From contig JACRBI010000049.1 of NCBI GenBank assembly GCA_016234495.1, positions 1-64,000 on the forward strand: DNA of 64,000 nt, written 5' to 3'. This document shows positions 1-10,113 of the stretch, in pieces (the first letter of the stretch is position 1; the number at the start of each line of letters is the position of its first letter). Below the pieces are notes generated by a model, which was given only the letters and a program-made list of their open reading frames with translations, searched no databases and had not been told where the DNA came from. Source of the stretch: Chloroflexota bacterium. Lineage in GTDB: Bacteria; Chloroflexota; Anaerolineae; Anaerolineales; Villigracilaceae. A program made the position numbers and the translations under genes.

Positions 1-141
1 AAACAGACATTTGTATTTACCGGCGGCGAGATCGTCAATGAGTTTCTCATGTCTACGGGGTATTTGGCCGGAGCGCACGAAGAGCAGTGTCCTGTTTTTC
101 GGACGGTGGCAAGCCTGCGTCCAGCGTGGATGCGAAAATAA
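1..141 (+). CDS. DNA-3-methyladenine glycosylase I-like, C-terminal fragment (5' end outside window)
   Basis: Frame 1 translation KQTFVFTGGEIVNEFLMSTGYLAGAHEEQCPVFRTVASLRPAWMRK* resembles the Tag C-terminus (FxFxGxxxxxxFMxxxGxxxxHxxxC). Confidence 0.6.
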   Translation, partial: KQTFVFTGGEIVNEFLMSTGYLAGAHEEQCPVFRTVASLRPAWMRK

Positions 142-147
142 TTCACC

Positions 148-1170
148 ATGACCGCGCAGCCAACCTTCATCATCGCCGGGAAACTTAATCGCGAATACAT
201 CCTGCCTCCGCTGGGGCTGGGTCATGCGCTTTTGGATTCGCCCGGCGGGAGTTTGCTTTATGCCGCGGGCGGGCTGGCCGTTTGGAATTCGAACGCGGGA
301 ATGATTGGACGCGTGGGTGAAGATTATCCGCATCAATGGCTGCGCGATCTCGAGGGGCGCGGTTTCGACACGCGCGGCATTCAGGTCATCCGCGATTCGC
401 AAAACATGGACCTGCGCGCTTTCATTGCATACACCGATAATTTTGAACGAAGCCAGTCCAACGCGGTTTCACATTTTGTGCGGCGGCAGCTTACATTTCC
501 CAAATCCCTGCTTGGTTATCAGGCGCCTGAATCTTCGCGCAAAGATTCGCGTGAACCCGAGCCAGCTTCGCCTGCCGCGCTGGATGTGCCAAAGGAATAT
601 TGGGATGTCTGCCATGTGCATCTCTGCCCCTTTGACTTTGTCAGCCAGAGTCAGATGGTCAACCTCTTCAAAGGCGGAGTCAACCAGACCGTCAGCCTGG
701 ATCCTGCTCCCGGCTATATGATGCCTTCCTTTTGGCGTGATCTGAGGCTGGTGCTGCAAGGCGTTACGATCTTCCAGCCATCGGAGGAGGAAATGCGCGC
801 GCTCTTTTGGGGCGAGACCAACGACCTGTGGGAGATGGCGCTCAAGATCAGCGAGTACGGTCCGCAGATCATCGTCATCAAGCGCGGCACGCACGGGCAG
901 ATGATTTACGATGTGGCGGGAAATCATCGTTATGAAGTGCCTGCCTATCCTTCGCGGGTGGCAGACCCAACCGGAATTGGCGATGCCTATTGCGGTGGAT
1001 TTTTGGCGGGCTTCCAATTAACGAATGATCCCTTAATGGCGGGGTTGTATGGAAGTGTCTCTGCTTCGCTAAAAATAGAAGGGAGCGGACCATTTTATCC
1101 GCTGGATGTGATGCCCGGTCTGGCCGAGGCGCGCCTGCGTTCCCTGAAAGATATGGCGAGGGAAGTTTAA
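148..1170 (+). CDS. PfkB-family carbohydrate/nucleoside kinase
   Basis: C-terminal DPTGIGDAYCGGFLAG signature (anion hole/catalytic Asp), IIVIKRGTHG. Confidence 0.85.
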   Translation: MTAQPTFIIAGKLNREYILPPLGLGHALLDSPGGSLLYAAGGLAVWNSNAGMIGRVGEDYPHQWLRDLEGRGFDTRGIQVIRDSQNMDLRAFIAYTDNFERSQSNAVSHFVRRQLTFPKSLLGYQAPESSRKDSREPEPASPAALDVPKEYWDVCHVHLCPFDFVSQSQMVNLFKGGVNQTVSLDPAPGYMMPSFWRDLRLVLQGVTIFQPSEEEMRALFWGETNDLWEMALKISEYGPQIIVIKRGTHGQMIYDVAGNHRYEVPAYPSRVADPTGIGDAYCGGFLAGFQLTNDPLMAGLYGSVSASLKIEGSGPFYPLDVMPGLAEARLRSLKDMAREV

Positions 1171-1256
1171 ATTCAAGGATGAAGGACAAAGTAATCTATT
1201 AAAAGTTTACGACTTCTCAAAATAGGTTGGCACGTTTTCAAATTTGAAGTAAAGCT

Positions 1257-1329
1257 TAACGCGAATTTCGCTAATGGGCGAATGACGCGAACGTTTAAAA
1301 AAAATGGCGAAATTCATCAAATTCGCTAA
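1257..1329. repeat. GCGAATT-type palindromic intergenic repeat (family A)
   Basis: TTAACGCGAATTTCGCTAATGGGCGAATGACGCGAACG...GGCGAAATTCATCAAATTCGCTAA. Confidence 0.7.
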
Positions 1330-1403
1330 AAAACCGTTCGATTGAAGAAATGAAAATTGTCATCACTTACAAAGTAACCACTACCGAATTATGATGGATA
1401 AAC

Positions 1404-2534
1404 ATGCAACCTGTAACCTTCCCACCTTCCAACTTAATCGACCTTGCGATTCAAGTTCAACAGATTCCCGCGCCTACATTTTCCGAAGGGCTGCGCGCTG
1501 AATTCGTGCGCGGACTTTTTGTCAACGAGGGGATTCAAGATATTTCGATTGATGCAACGGGGAATGTTTATGCGCGACTGGCGGGCAAACAGAAAAAAGC
1601 GAAACCGCTGATCGTCTCTGCCCATTTGGATACTGTCTTTCCAAACAGCATCAACTTGCAGGCGAAGAAGGAAGCGGGGAAGATCATTGCGCCGGGCATC
1701 GGAGATAATTCGCTGGGCGTGGCGGCGTTGATCGGAATCCTGTGGTCTTTGCGTGAAAGAAAAATTGACTTGCCGCATGATGTTTGGTTCGTGGCGAATG
1801 TCGGTGAGGAAGGTCTCGGTGACTTGTGCGGAATGCGCGCCGTTGTGGATCGTTTCGGCGACGACGTGATCGGCTATCTTGTTTTGGAGGGACTCGCGCT
1901 TGGGCACGTCTATCATCGCGCGATCGGGGTGCGGCGCTATCGCATCACTGCCAGAACCGCAGGCGGACATTCCTGGTCTGATTACGGTCAGCCTTCGGCG
2001 GTGCATGAACTGGCGGCGTTGATTACAAAATTGACGGCGATCCGTCTGCCGCGCGAGCCGCGCACCACGATGAACGTTGGCACGTTTGGCGGCGGGACGG
2101 GAATCAACGTGCTTGCTTCTGAAGCAAAATGCGACCTGGATCTGCGTTCGGAGGATTCGCAATTGCTGGAAAATCTAATTCATCAGGTGGAAGAATTATT
2201 CCGCCGTGCAGATCGTGACGGGGTGAAGGTTCTGGCAGAAATCATTGGTCAGCGCCCCGCAGGTGAAATTCCCGCCGCGCATCCGCTGGTGAAACTGGCG
2301 GTAAATTGCTTGCATGAACAGGGATTGAGCGCAGGGCTGACGGCAGGTTCAACTGACGCGAACATTCCGTTGAGTCGCGGCATTCCAGCCGTTGTCATGG
2401 GAATCACCAGCGGCGGCGGCGCTCATACCACTCACGAATACATTGATATTGACCCGATTGAAAAAGGCATGAAGAGTGTGATTCGGTTTGTGGAATTAGT
2501 TGGGGGAGAAAAGGGATTAGGAATTAGGGATTAG
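1404..2534 (+). CDS. M20 family metallopeptidase
   Basis: SAHLDTVFP, GDNSLGVAAL, GEEGLGDLCG motifs; dimerisation-domain pattern GGHSW. Confidence 0.88.
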   Translation: MQPVTFPPSNLIDLAIQVQQIPAPTFSEGLRAEFVRGLFVNEGIQDISIDATGNVYARLAGKQKKAKPLIVSAHLDTVFPNSINLQAKKEAGKIIAPGIGDNSLGVAALIGILWSLRERKIDLPHDVWFVANVGEEGLGDLCGMRAVVDRFGDDVIGYLVLEGLALGHVYHRAIGVRRYRITARTAGGHSWSDYGQPSAVHELAALITKLTAIRLPREPRTTMNVGTFGGGTGINVLASEAKCDLDLRSEDSQLLENLIHQVEELFRRADRDGVKVLAEIIGQRPAGEIPAAHPLVKLAVNCLHEQGLSAGLTAGSTDANIPLSRGIPAVVMGITSGGGAHTTHEYIDIDPIEKGMKSVIRFVELVGGEKGLGIRD

Positions 2535-2577
2535 GAGTTGTAAATCGCCGTAGCAGTCTTCCGCACTTTGCCTTCCG

Positions 2578-4290
2578 CTATTTCAATCCCGTTACTTCAA
2601 AAACATCGATTCGATGGGTCTTGCCTTTCAGATCCATTTCCTCATGAGGCACAACCCTGACATCTTCTTTGACCCGCTCATAGGCTTCCTTGCTGATTAG
2701 AATTTGATTCTTCGCCGAGTTTTCCTGAATGCGTTTTGCCACATTGACGTTGTCACTGATTGCGGTGTATTCAAGCCGTTTTTCGGTTCCGATCAAACCC
2801 AGGACCGCTTCGCCAAAATGGATGCCCGCGCCAAAAGAAAGATGTTCGTCTTCGGGCAAAACTTTGTAAAGCTCCTCGACCGAGTCGCGTAATGCCAGCG
2901 CGGCTTTGACAGCGCGCAGGGTGTGATCTTCCTGTTGAATGGGGGCGTTGAACCATGCCATGATCGCATCGCCCATGAACTTGTCAATTGTGCCTTCCTG
3001 TGAAAGCACAGCATCTGCCATGGCGGCGAGATAACGGTTCAAAGTCAGCACCAATTTTTCAGGTGATAACTTTTCGCTGTAGGTGGTAAATCCGCGGATG
3101 TCTGCAAACAGCACGGTGATGTTTGCGCGTTTGCCGCCAAGCTGCAAACTGTTCGGGTCGAGTTGTTCGATCACAGCCGGCGAGACCATGCGCTCGAAGA
3201 GTCTGCGCTGGGCTTCAAGTTTTTTGCGCTCGGTCAGGTCGTCGAGGACGATGGCGACGCCCTGCGTCTTCTGGCTTGAATCTTTGAGCGGCGAAAAATT
3301 CAAACGCCAGTTTACATTTCCGCGCGAAGGCAGGTTGTGGCTGACCTCAAGGTCAATGATGGGTCTTTCGGTTGCGCGCACCTCCCTCAGATGCGGCGCG
3401 ATGAATCTCGAAACGGAAGCAAGCACCTCGTTAAGATGATGACCGAGAATCTCCGGCGCGGTATGTCCGATGATGGTCTGCGCGGCTCGATTCGCCAGCG
3501 TGACCTGGTCCTGCACATCGGCGGTGATGACTCCGCTGGCGATGGATGCGAAAACCGATTCCATCAAATTCTTGAGTCCGGTTACTTCTTCGAGCGAATG
3601 TTTGAGCGAGGAAAATAAACGCGCGTTCTCGATGGCGACCGCGGCCTGATTTGCAAATGCCACCAAAAGGTCTTTTTCAGAATCGGCAAAGATGCCCGCG
3701 CGGATGCGGTTGTCGGCATAGATCACACCGATGAGTTCGTTCTTTGCTTTGAGCGGCACGCATAAAATGGAACGCAGGTTGAAGGCCACGATGCTTTCCT
3801 GCCCGATGAAGCGATTGTCTTCCTGCGCATTCGTGGTGAGGATCGGCTCGCCGCTTTCGATGACGCGTCCCACGATCGAACGGCTGACGGTCAACTCGGA
3901 CGGGTTGATGGATTCCATTTCCCAGTTGCGTCCCATGCGCGTGACCATGTCGCCTTTGTCGTCGCGCAGCATTAGGAAGCCGCGTTCGGCGCGTGTCAGG
4001 CGCACGATATTGTCCATCACGATCCGCAGTACTTCGTCGAGTTCGAGCGATGAGTTGATGACCTGTCCCGTATCGGCCAGCGCCAGCATGTTGCTGTGTT
4101 CTTTTTGGAAGGCTTCGATCTTTCCGCTGATGATCGGAAGCGTGGTTTCCAGGAAGTGTAATTCTTCGATCGTGCCTCTGGGCAGTCTGAGCCTGCTTGC
4201 TTCGAGTTCGACGCGAATTTTTTCCGCCAGCAGGCCGAGGGAATGTAGTTGTTCGTGGACAGTTGTAGGGCGGGTTTGATCTGGGTTCAT
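2578..4290 (-). CDS. GAF-PAS-adenylate/guanylate cyclase (class III) signalling protein
   Basis: GAF (FANQAAVAIENARLF), PAS, and cyclase motifs ITVLFADIRGFTTYSE, DKFMGDAIMAWFNAP. Confidence 0.9.
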   Translation of the reverse strand: MNPDQTRPTTVHEQLHSLGLLAEKIRVELEASRLRLPRGTIEELHFLETTLPIISGKIEAFQKEHSNMLALADTGQVINSSLELDEVLRIVMDNIVRLTRAERGFLMLRDDKGDMVTRMGRNWEMESINPSELTVSRSIVGRVIESGEPILTTNAQEDNRFIGQESIVAFNLRSILCVPLKAKNELIGVIYADNRIRAGIFADSEKDLLVAFANQAAVAIENARLFSSLKHSLEEVTGLKNLMESVFASIASGVITADVQDQVTLANRAAQTIIGHTAPEILGHHLNEVLASVSRFIAPHLREVRATERPIIDLEVSHNLPSRGNVNWRLNFSPLKDSSQKTQGVAIVLDDLTERKKLEAQRRLFERMVSPAVIEQLDPNSLQLGGKRANITVLFADIRGFTTYSEKLSPEKLVLTLNRYLAAMADAVLSQEGTIDKFMGDAIMAWFNAPIQQEDHTLRAVKAALALRDSVEELYKVLPEDEHLSFGAGIHFGEAVLGLIGTEKRLEYTAISDNVNVAKRIQENSAKNQILISKEAYERVKEDVRVVPHEEMDLKGKTHRIDVFEVTGLK

Positions 4291-4356
4291 GGAGTGTTCA
4301 GTTGAAATTTCAGAGGTTGATTCTTATCTTAGGACTTACGCAGTTCAAAATATTTT

Positions 4357-4428
4357 AGCCACTAATTTCGCGAATTTGCACGAATTATTTAAGAAATTAG
4401 CGAAAATTCGTGTAATTCGCGGCTGGCC
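4357..4428. repeat. GCGAATT-type palindromic intergenic repeat (family A)
   Basis: GCCACTAATTTCGCGAATTTGCACGAATT...AAATTCGTGTAATTCGCGGCTGGC. Confidence 0.75.
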
Positions 4429-4451
4429 TTGTGGTCTTGCGTATATCCCGT

Positions 4452-6767
4452 CTAATTGTATCCCAAGATGAAGAACTTAACCCGCAGGAACAATATCTGA
4501 TACAGGATGCGCCACGCCGAGCGGCGGGTGAGCGATGCGTCGCCGGCGCGGCGGCTGAACATGGCGGATTGATGCTCGCGCAATAAAATTTCTATGGCGG
4601 GCGCGGCTGAGGGGAGAATCTCCGTCAGGGTTTTGGCGCGCTCTGCCGGCGTGGCGTGAAGCGGCTGCGGCTTTTCCATCCAGCGCAGGGCAGTGTTGAC
4701 GCTTTGAAATGACCGTTCGATCGAGGTCAGGGAATTCCAACGGATCCAGCGATTCAGCCAGGCTGGCGTCTCCCATCCATTTCGTTCGGCCACATTTTTG
4801 AGGATCTGCGCTGTTTGCACGTTTGGCGCGAAGCGTCTCTTGAGGAGGAAGGCGATCAGCGCCAGAGATGCCGCGCCTGCCGCGAGACTGATCCAGATGA
4901 TTTGAACGCGCGTCAGGGCTATGACGGGTTGGTTGGTTTCTTCGCCTGACAGAGGCTTGTCCTGTGTGATCGGGTCAACTTCAGGCGCGGCTGGCAGAGG
5001 AGGAATTGCGAGTACAGGATCGATCCGTTCTGCCGGGCGGTCGAGCGGCTCCTGGTTGCCGGTCGGCTCGAACTCGACCCAGCCATAATTTGGAAAATAA
5101 ACTTCAGGCCAGGCGTGCGCGTCACGCTCGCGGACGGTGTAAAAGGTGTTTTGTAAATTCGCTTCGCCCTGCGCAAATCCCACCGCCAGCCGCGCGGGGA
5201 TGCCGATGGAGCGCAGCATCAAAACTTCTGTGCTGGCGTAATAATTGCAAAAGCCCTGTTTAACGTCAAATAAAAAATATTCCAGGGCGTCGGTGGTTCC
5301 TTCGGGGAAAGAGATGGAAGGCTTGTATTCGATCTCTGAGCGCAGATAGTTTGTGATCGCCGCCGCCTTGTCGTAGGGCGTTTCTTTATTGGCTGTGATG
5401 TCAAAAGCCAGCGATTGAATCCGTACCGAGAAATTCGGCGGTAGCTGCAAATATCTGTCCGTCACCCAGGCGGGATATTCCTCACCGCTTGTCCGCAGAT
5501 CGGCAATGGTCGGATTTGCCATGAGCGCTTTGACATGATAACTGTCCCCCGCTTCCAACTTCGGCGACGCCTGCACCGCCAAAATATCCAGAGTCTCCGC
5601 TGCGGGGATTTGCTTGTAAACGATGTTGGCAGGGTGACTGACAAACAACGGCTGCGCGGCAGAGTAAAGGATGGTCTGTCCCTTGAGGTACACATTGAAT
5701 GTAAAGTTCAAACTTGAACGATGATCCATATCGGGGATGCTGAAATCGCCGTCCTGCGGTTCGTAGTTCAAGCCCCCTACATCCGTTGTGACCCAGCGTC
5801 CGTTTTCAAAGGTGTCATACACTCTGCCGCGCCAGTACAGCCGCGGATATTCCGTCACAGCCGCCGGCACATAAACAAGGAACGCCACCGCCGCGCTTTG
5901 TTTTGCGCGCGTGCCCAGCGACAATTCATTGCGATAAAAATCGCTGACGGGCAGGTTCTCCTTTTTTGCCGCCGCGAAAATATTTTCCATGCGTTCGTTC
6001 TTCGGGAAAATTTTGTTGGATATCCTTTGCCAGGCTGTCCGCGCCTGTGTGTTGTACGTCAGGGCGGATGGGGCAGCCCATGCCAGCAGAATCAAGACCG
6101 CCGCGCTGACCATGATCGTGTTGTTAAAATCCATTCCGCTTTCGGCGGAGATTTGCACATGCCGCTCGCGCCAGTTTTTTTGGTCAACCAGATATTTTTG
6201 CCGTCCCAGCAAAAGCAACGCCACGAAAATATACAGCCCAAACATCCAGCTAAAATCCCGCGTGGTGTAGTGATTGAGGTAAATTACGAACATCAAAATG
6301 CCGCTTGGCAGAACAGCAGCCAGCGCGTTGGCATAGCGCGTCAGATAATAACCGCTGACGAGCGCGGCGAACCAATACGGGATGCAGAACATCGCCACAA
6401 AGAACAGCGGATCTTTGACCGGTCTGCCGGCGCTGAATTCGCTCAGCCCGAGCAGAATCCGCCCGGCCAGCACAGCCAGCCTGTCACCGAGGTAGGCTTC
6501 CTCCTCCCCAAACTCGATCATGCCAAGCAACTGCCATGTCAAAAGCGCGAGCATGTACCCGACTGCCAGAATATTCACGCCGCGCTTTTGAAATTTACTT
6601 TGCCCCAGCGCCAGCCCAACCAGCAAACCGAGCAGCGCAACACTGCGGACGTATTCAAGTCCATCTGTCCAGCCAGTGGACTGCAAACGCCAGGCGGAGA
6701 ACAGAGTTGCCAGAAATAAAAATACGGCAGAAGGCAGATCCCACCAGCGCGCGGATGATTTTTCCAT
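4452..6767 (-). CDS. Transglutaminase-like membrane protein (TgpA-like)
   Basis: N-terminal TM helices; GFCNYYASTEVLMLRSIGIPARLAVGF...HAWPEVYFPNYGWVEFEPT; likely start MEKSSARW at 6767 rather than 6803. Confidence 0.87.
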   Translation of the reverse strand: MEKSSARWWDLPSAVFLFLATLFSAWRLQSTGWTDGLEYVRSVALLGLLVGLALGQSKFQKRGVNILAVGYMLALLTWQLLGMIEFGEEEAYLGDRLAVLAGRILLGLSEFSAGRPVKDPLFFVAMFCIPYWFAALVSGYYLTRYANALAAVLPSGILMFVIYLNHYTTRDFSWMFGLYIFVALLLLGRQKYLVDQKNWRERHVQISAESGMDFNNTIMVSAAVLILLAWAAPSALTYNTQARTAWQRISNKIFPKNERMENIFAAAKKENLPVSDFYRNELSLGTRAKQSAAVAFLVYVPAAVTEYPRLYWRGRVYDTFENGRWVTTDVGGLNYEPQDGDFSIPDMDHRSSLNFTFNVYLKGQTILYSAAQPLFVSHPANIVYKQIPAAETLDILAVQASPKLEAGDSYHVKALMANPTIADLRTSGEEYPAWVTDRYLQLPPNFSVRIQSLAFDITANKETPYDKAAAITNYLRSEIEYKPSISFPEGTTDALEYFLFDVKQGFCNYYASTEVLMLRSIGIPARLAVGFAQGEANLQNTFYTVRERDAHAWPEVYFPNYGWVEFEPTGNQEPLDRPAERIDPVLAIPPLPAAPEVDPITQDKPLSGEETNQPVIALTRVQIIWISLAAGAASLALIAFLLKRRFAPNVQTAQILKNVAERNGWETPAWLNRWIRWNSLTSIERSFQSVNTALRWMEKPQPLHATPAERAKTLTEILPSAAPAIEILLREHQSAMFSRRAGDASLTRRSAWRILYQILFLRVKFFILGYN

Positions 6768-6829
6768 CCTTTGAGTGTACAATAAATGCCGCAGGTACGT
6801 CAATTCAAAAAGCAGTTCTGGAGGATGGT

Positions 6830-7804
6830 ATGCAATCGTTAATCGACTTTGGCATTTCTCTCATCGTCGCACTTCAAAGCATGGGCGATTGGCTGATCGC
6901 CCCCATGAAATTTTTTAGTTACCTCGGCAACGAGGAATTCTTTTTGCTTGTCCTGCCGCTGCTCTACTGGAGCGTTGATTCCGCGCTTGGCTTGCGGGTC
7001 GGCGTGATTCTTGTGACGAGTAATCTATTCAACAATGTCTTCAAACTGATCTTTGCCGGGCCGCGCCCGTATTGGGTCAGTTCGCATGTTCGCGCGCTGT
7101 GGACAGAAACATCCTTCGGCATTCCCTCCGGGCACGCGCAAAATGCGGTCACTGTTTGGGGGATGATCGCCGCCTATTACAAGCGGACCTGGGTCTGGGC
7201 GACTGCCATCGCGCTCATCTTCCTGATCGGTTTTTCGCGCATCTTCCTCGCCGCGCATTTCCCGCACGACGTGGTCTTCGGTTGGCTGTTAGGCGCGATT
7301 CTCCTGTGGGCATTCATGCGTTTCTGGGAGCCGATTGCAGCCCGTGTCAACCAAAAAACTTTGGCGCAAAAAATATTAATTGCTTTCATTACATCCATGC
7401 TTTTCATCGCACTTGGATTTGGCGCGACGAGTTTGCGGAGCGGATTTCAAATCCCTCAAACGTGGATGGATAATGCGCGCCTCGCCGGCGACGAATTGCC
7501 TGATCCTGTTGACCCAAACAGTACCTTCACCTCAGCAGGGACTTTCTTCGGGCTGGCAGCCGGCGCAGCGTGGATCCTGTCTCTTGGCGGGTATCAGGCC
7601 GCAGGTCCGATTCAGAAGCGCGCCATTCGTTACGTCATCGGCCTGGTCGGAGTCCTCATCCTTTATATGGGACTTGGTCAAATCTTCCCGCGCGATCCCG
7701 ACCTGATTTCCTACGCCCTGCGCTTTGTGCGTTACACGCTGATCGGTTTTTGGGTGGCGGGCGGCGCGCCGTGGGTCTTCAAGAAAATTAAACTCGCGGA
7801 GTGA
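6830..7804 (+). CDS. Phosphatase PAP2 family protein
   Basis: FGIPSGHAQNAV...SRIFLAAHFPHDVVFGWLLG PAP2 motifs; start MQSLIDFG at 6830 chosen over the ORF-track start 6536. Confidence 0.85.
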   Translation: MQSLIDFGISLIVALQSMGDWLIAPMKFFSYLGNEEFFLLVLPLLYWSVDSALGLRVGVILVTSNLFNNVFKLIFAGPRPYWVSSHVRALWTETSFGIPSGHAQNAVTVWGMIAAYYKRTWVWATAIALIFLIGFSRIFLAAHFPHDVVFGWLLGAILLWAFMRFWEPIAARVNQKTLAQKILIAFITSMLFIALGFGATSLRSGFQIPQTWMDNARLAGDELPDPVDPNSTFTSAGTFFGLAAGAAWILSLGGYQAAGPIQKRAIRYVIGLVGVLILYMGLGQIFPRDPDLISYALRFVRYTLIGFWVAGGAPWVFKKIKLAE

Positions 7805-7818
7805 TTCGAAGTTCATTC

Positions 7819-9045
7819 ATGAAAATTTTGCTGCTCAACCAAGCCTTCGTCTCGCCGGACGAGCCGGGGCATACGCGCCATTTTGAGATGGCGCAATTCT
7901 TGCGCGCGCGCGGACATGAGTTGGTGATCGTCGCCAGTGATTTGAATTATCAAACGGGACAGCGCACGGTGGAGCGGCGCGGACTCTTTGCCGAGCAGGT
8001 CATTGACGGCGTGCGGATTCTGCGCGCGTATATTTTCCCCGCGCTGCATCGCAGTTATTTTTGGCGCATCATTTCGTTCTTTAGTTTTATGTTCAGCTCG
8101 GTGTGGACTGCGCTGACCGTGAAAGATGCGGACATCATCATGGGCACCACGCCGCCAATCTTTCAGGCTGTCTCTGCCTGGGTCGTGGCTTTGATTCGGC
8201 GCAAGCCGTTCCTGCTCGAAGTGCGCGACCTGTGGCCTGAGTTCGGCGTCAGCATGGGCGTGCTGAAGAATCCGATCGTGATCGCGCTCGCGCGCTGGCT
8301 TGAAAACTTTTTGTATGCGCGCGCCACACATATTCTCGTCAATTCACCGGCGTACAAGGAATATATGCTCGGCAAAGGCGTGCCTGAAAACAAAGTCACC
8401 TACATTCCCTACGGCACAGATGTGGATATGTTCAACCCCGATGTGGACGGTTCATCCATTCGCGCGAAGTTGGAGTTGGAAAATAAATTTGTTGTGCTTT
8501 ACGCGGGCGCGCTCGGGCAGGCGAATGACATTGATACCATTCTGCGCGCGGCAGAAAGATTGAAGCCGCACGACAAAATTTGCTTTGTCCTGTTTGGCGA
8601 TGGCAAGGAACGTACGCGGCTCGAATCTGAATCAAGGCGAAAGAATTTATCGAATGTCATCTTTGCCGGTGTTTGCCCCAAGAAGGAAATGCCGCTCGTG
8701 ATCGCCTCTTCTGATGTGTGCCTCGCGATCCTTCAGGATATTCCCATGTTCCGCACCACCTACCCGAACAAGGTTTTTGATTACATGGCCGCTGCGCGCG
8801 CGACTGTGCTGGTCATTGACGGTGTTGTGCGTGATGTGATCGAATCTTCCGACGGTGGTGTGTTCATCCAGCCGGGCGACGATGAGCAGCTTGCTGAAAC
8901 GATCCGCGATCTGGCAAATGCTCCGCAGCGCGTGAAGCAAATGGGATTGAACGCGCGCGCATACCTGGTGAAGCATCTTGACCGCCGCGATAAATTAGAT
9001 GAAACGCTCACCTTGCTTAAATCATTAACCACAAAGGAGCACTAA
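7819..9045 (+). CDS. Glycosyltransferase family 4 (WbuB-like)
   Basis: MKILLLNQAFVSPDEPGHTRHFEMAQFL start; GT-B pattern with YAGALGQANDIDTILRAAERL and PNKVFDYMAAAR. Confidence 0.87.
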   Translation: MKILLLNQAFVSPDEPGHTRHFEMAQFLRARGHELVIVASDLNYQTGQRTVERRGLFAEQVIDGVRILRAYIFPALHRSYFWRIISFFSFMFSSVWTALTVKDADIIMGTTPPIFQAVSAWVVALIRRKPFLLEVRDLWPEFGVSMGVLKNPIVIALARWLENFLYARATHILVNSPAYKEYMLGKGVPENKVTYIPYGTDVDMFNPDVDGSSIRAKLELENKFVVLYAGALGQANDIDTILRAAERLKPHDKICFVLFGDGKERTRLESESRRKNLSNVIFAGVCPKKEMPLVIASSDVCLAILQDIPMFRTTYPNKVFDYMAAARATVLVIDGVVRDVIESSDGGVFIQPGDDEQLAETIRDLANAPQRVKQMGLNARAYLVKHLDRRDKLDETLTLLKSLTTKEH

Positions 9046-9093
9046 GGGTCACAAAGAAAACCTTTGTGTTACTTCGTGACCCTTCGTGGTTGA
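9028..9093. repeat. ACCACAAAGG...CCTTCGTGGT palindromic repeat (family B)
   Basis: AACCACAAAGGAGCACTAAGGGTCACAAAGAAAACCTTTGTGTTACTTCGTGACCCTTCGTGGTT. Confidence 0.8.
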
Positions 9094-9100
9094 TTCTTTT

Positions 9101-9958
9101 ATGAAAATATTTGTCACAGGCGCGACGGGATTTACCGGCTCACGTGTCATCCCCATATTATTGCAAAACGGATTTGAAGTCCGCTGTCTTTACCGCGCGA
9201 CGAGTGACCGCTCGCTTCTTCCCCAGCCCGAAATTGAGTGGGCGTTAGGGGATGTCTCCGACACTCAAGCCTTATCCGCTTCGATGCGCGGCATGGATGC
9301 CCTCGTCAATATTGCCTCGCTCGGCTTCGGCCACGCGGATTCGATCATCGCGTCTGCCAAAGCGGCCGGGGTCAAGCGCGCGCTCTTCATCAGCACCACA
9401 GCCATCTTCACACAGTTGAATGCGGACAGTAAATCCGTGCGCATGGCAGCCGAGACAGCCATCCAAAACAGCGGACTGGACTTCACCATCCTGCGCCCGA
9501 CCATGATCTACGGCAGCCCGCGCGACCGCAACATGTGGCGGCTGATTCGCCTGCTACGAATTACGCCCATCATGCCCATCTTCGGCGACGGCGAGTCTTT
9601 GCAGCAGCCCATCTATGTGGACGATGTGGCGCAAGCCGTGCTTCGCGCCTTGCAAACGGATGCAACCATCGGCAAAAGTTATAACATCGCCGGCAAAGAT
9701 TCTCTGACCTACAACCAGGTGATTGACACAGTAGCGTCTGCTCTCGGTAGGCGCGTCTGGAAACTTCACCTGCCGTTTATGCCGATTGTCCGTGTGTTGC
9801 AATTTACTGAACGGTTGGGCCTTCGCCTGCCCATCAAATCTGAGCAGGTGTTGCGCCTGAACGAGAACAAGGATTTTTCCTACGCAGAAGCGCAAAGGGA
9901 CTTTGGGTTTAGTCCGCGCGAGTTTGAACAGGGGATAAAACTGGAGTTGACGGGTTAG
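9101..9958 (+). CDS. NAD(P)-dependent epimerase/dehydratase (extended SDR)
   Basis: MKIFVTGATGFTGSRVIPILL Rossmann motif; ILRPTMIYG. Confidence 0.87.
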   Translation: MKIFVTGATGFTGSRVIPILLQNGFEVRCLYRATSDRSLLPQPEIEWALGDVSDTQALSASMRGMDALVNIASLGFGHADSIIASAKAAGVKRALFISTTAIFTQLNADSKSVRMAAETAIQNSGLDFTILRPTMIYGSPRDRNMWRLIRLLRITPIMPIFGDGESLQQPIYVDDVAQAVLRALQTDATIGKSYNIAGKDSLTYNQVIDTVASALGRRVWKLHLPFMPIVRVLQFTERLGLRLPIKSEQVLRLNENKDFSYAEAQRDFGFSPREFEQGIKLELTG

Positions 9959-9985
9959 TCCGCTTGAGCGGGCTTGGTAGGAATA

Positions 9986-10027
9986 GCCCGACGGTTTTGC
10001 AAAGCACCCTTTAGGGCATCGTCGGGC
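9986..10027. repeat. Palindromic intergenic hairpin GCCCGACG...CGTCGGGC
   Basis: GCCCGACGGTTTTGCAAAGCACCCTTTAGGGCATCGTCGGGC. Confidence 0.65.
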
Positions 10028-10113
10028 GGGATCAACGGGCGGATCAATGCTTGTCGAAACAGAATCAACTTCCAGTTAATCGCGAGCCGAAAATCTCGTT
10101 TACAATAATTCCA

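Noticed and set aside
469-1017. 182-aa minus-strand ORF opposite the PfkB kinase
   Set aside because: Antisense shadow ORF with no recognised motif.
5721-6719. 332-aa plus-strand ORF antisense to the transglutaminase-like gene
   Set aside because: Shadow ORF in high-GC coding sequence; composition (many His/Arg/Gln) and no recognisable family, while the minus-strand gene has clear motifs.
6536-6829. N-terminal extension of the PAP2 ORF
   Set aside because: Overlaps the divergent transglutaminase gene and is low-complexity; MQSLIDFG at 6830 with upstream GGAGG is the more likely start.
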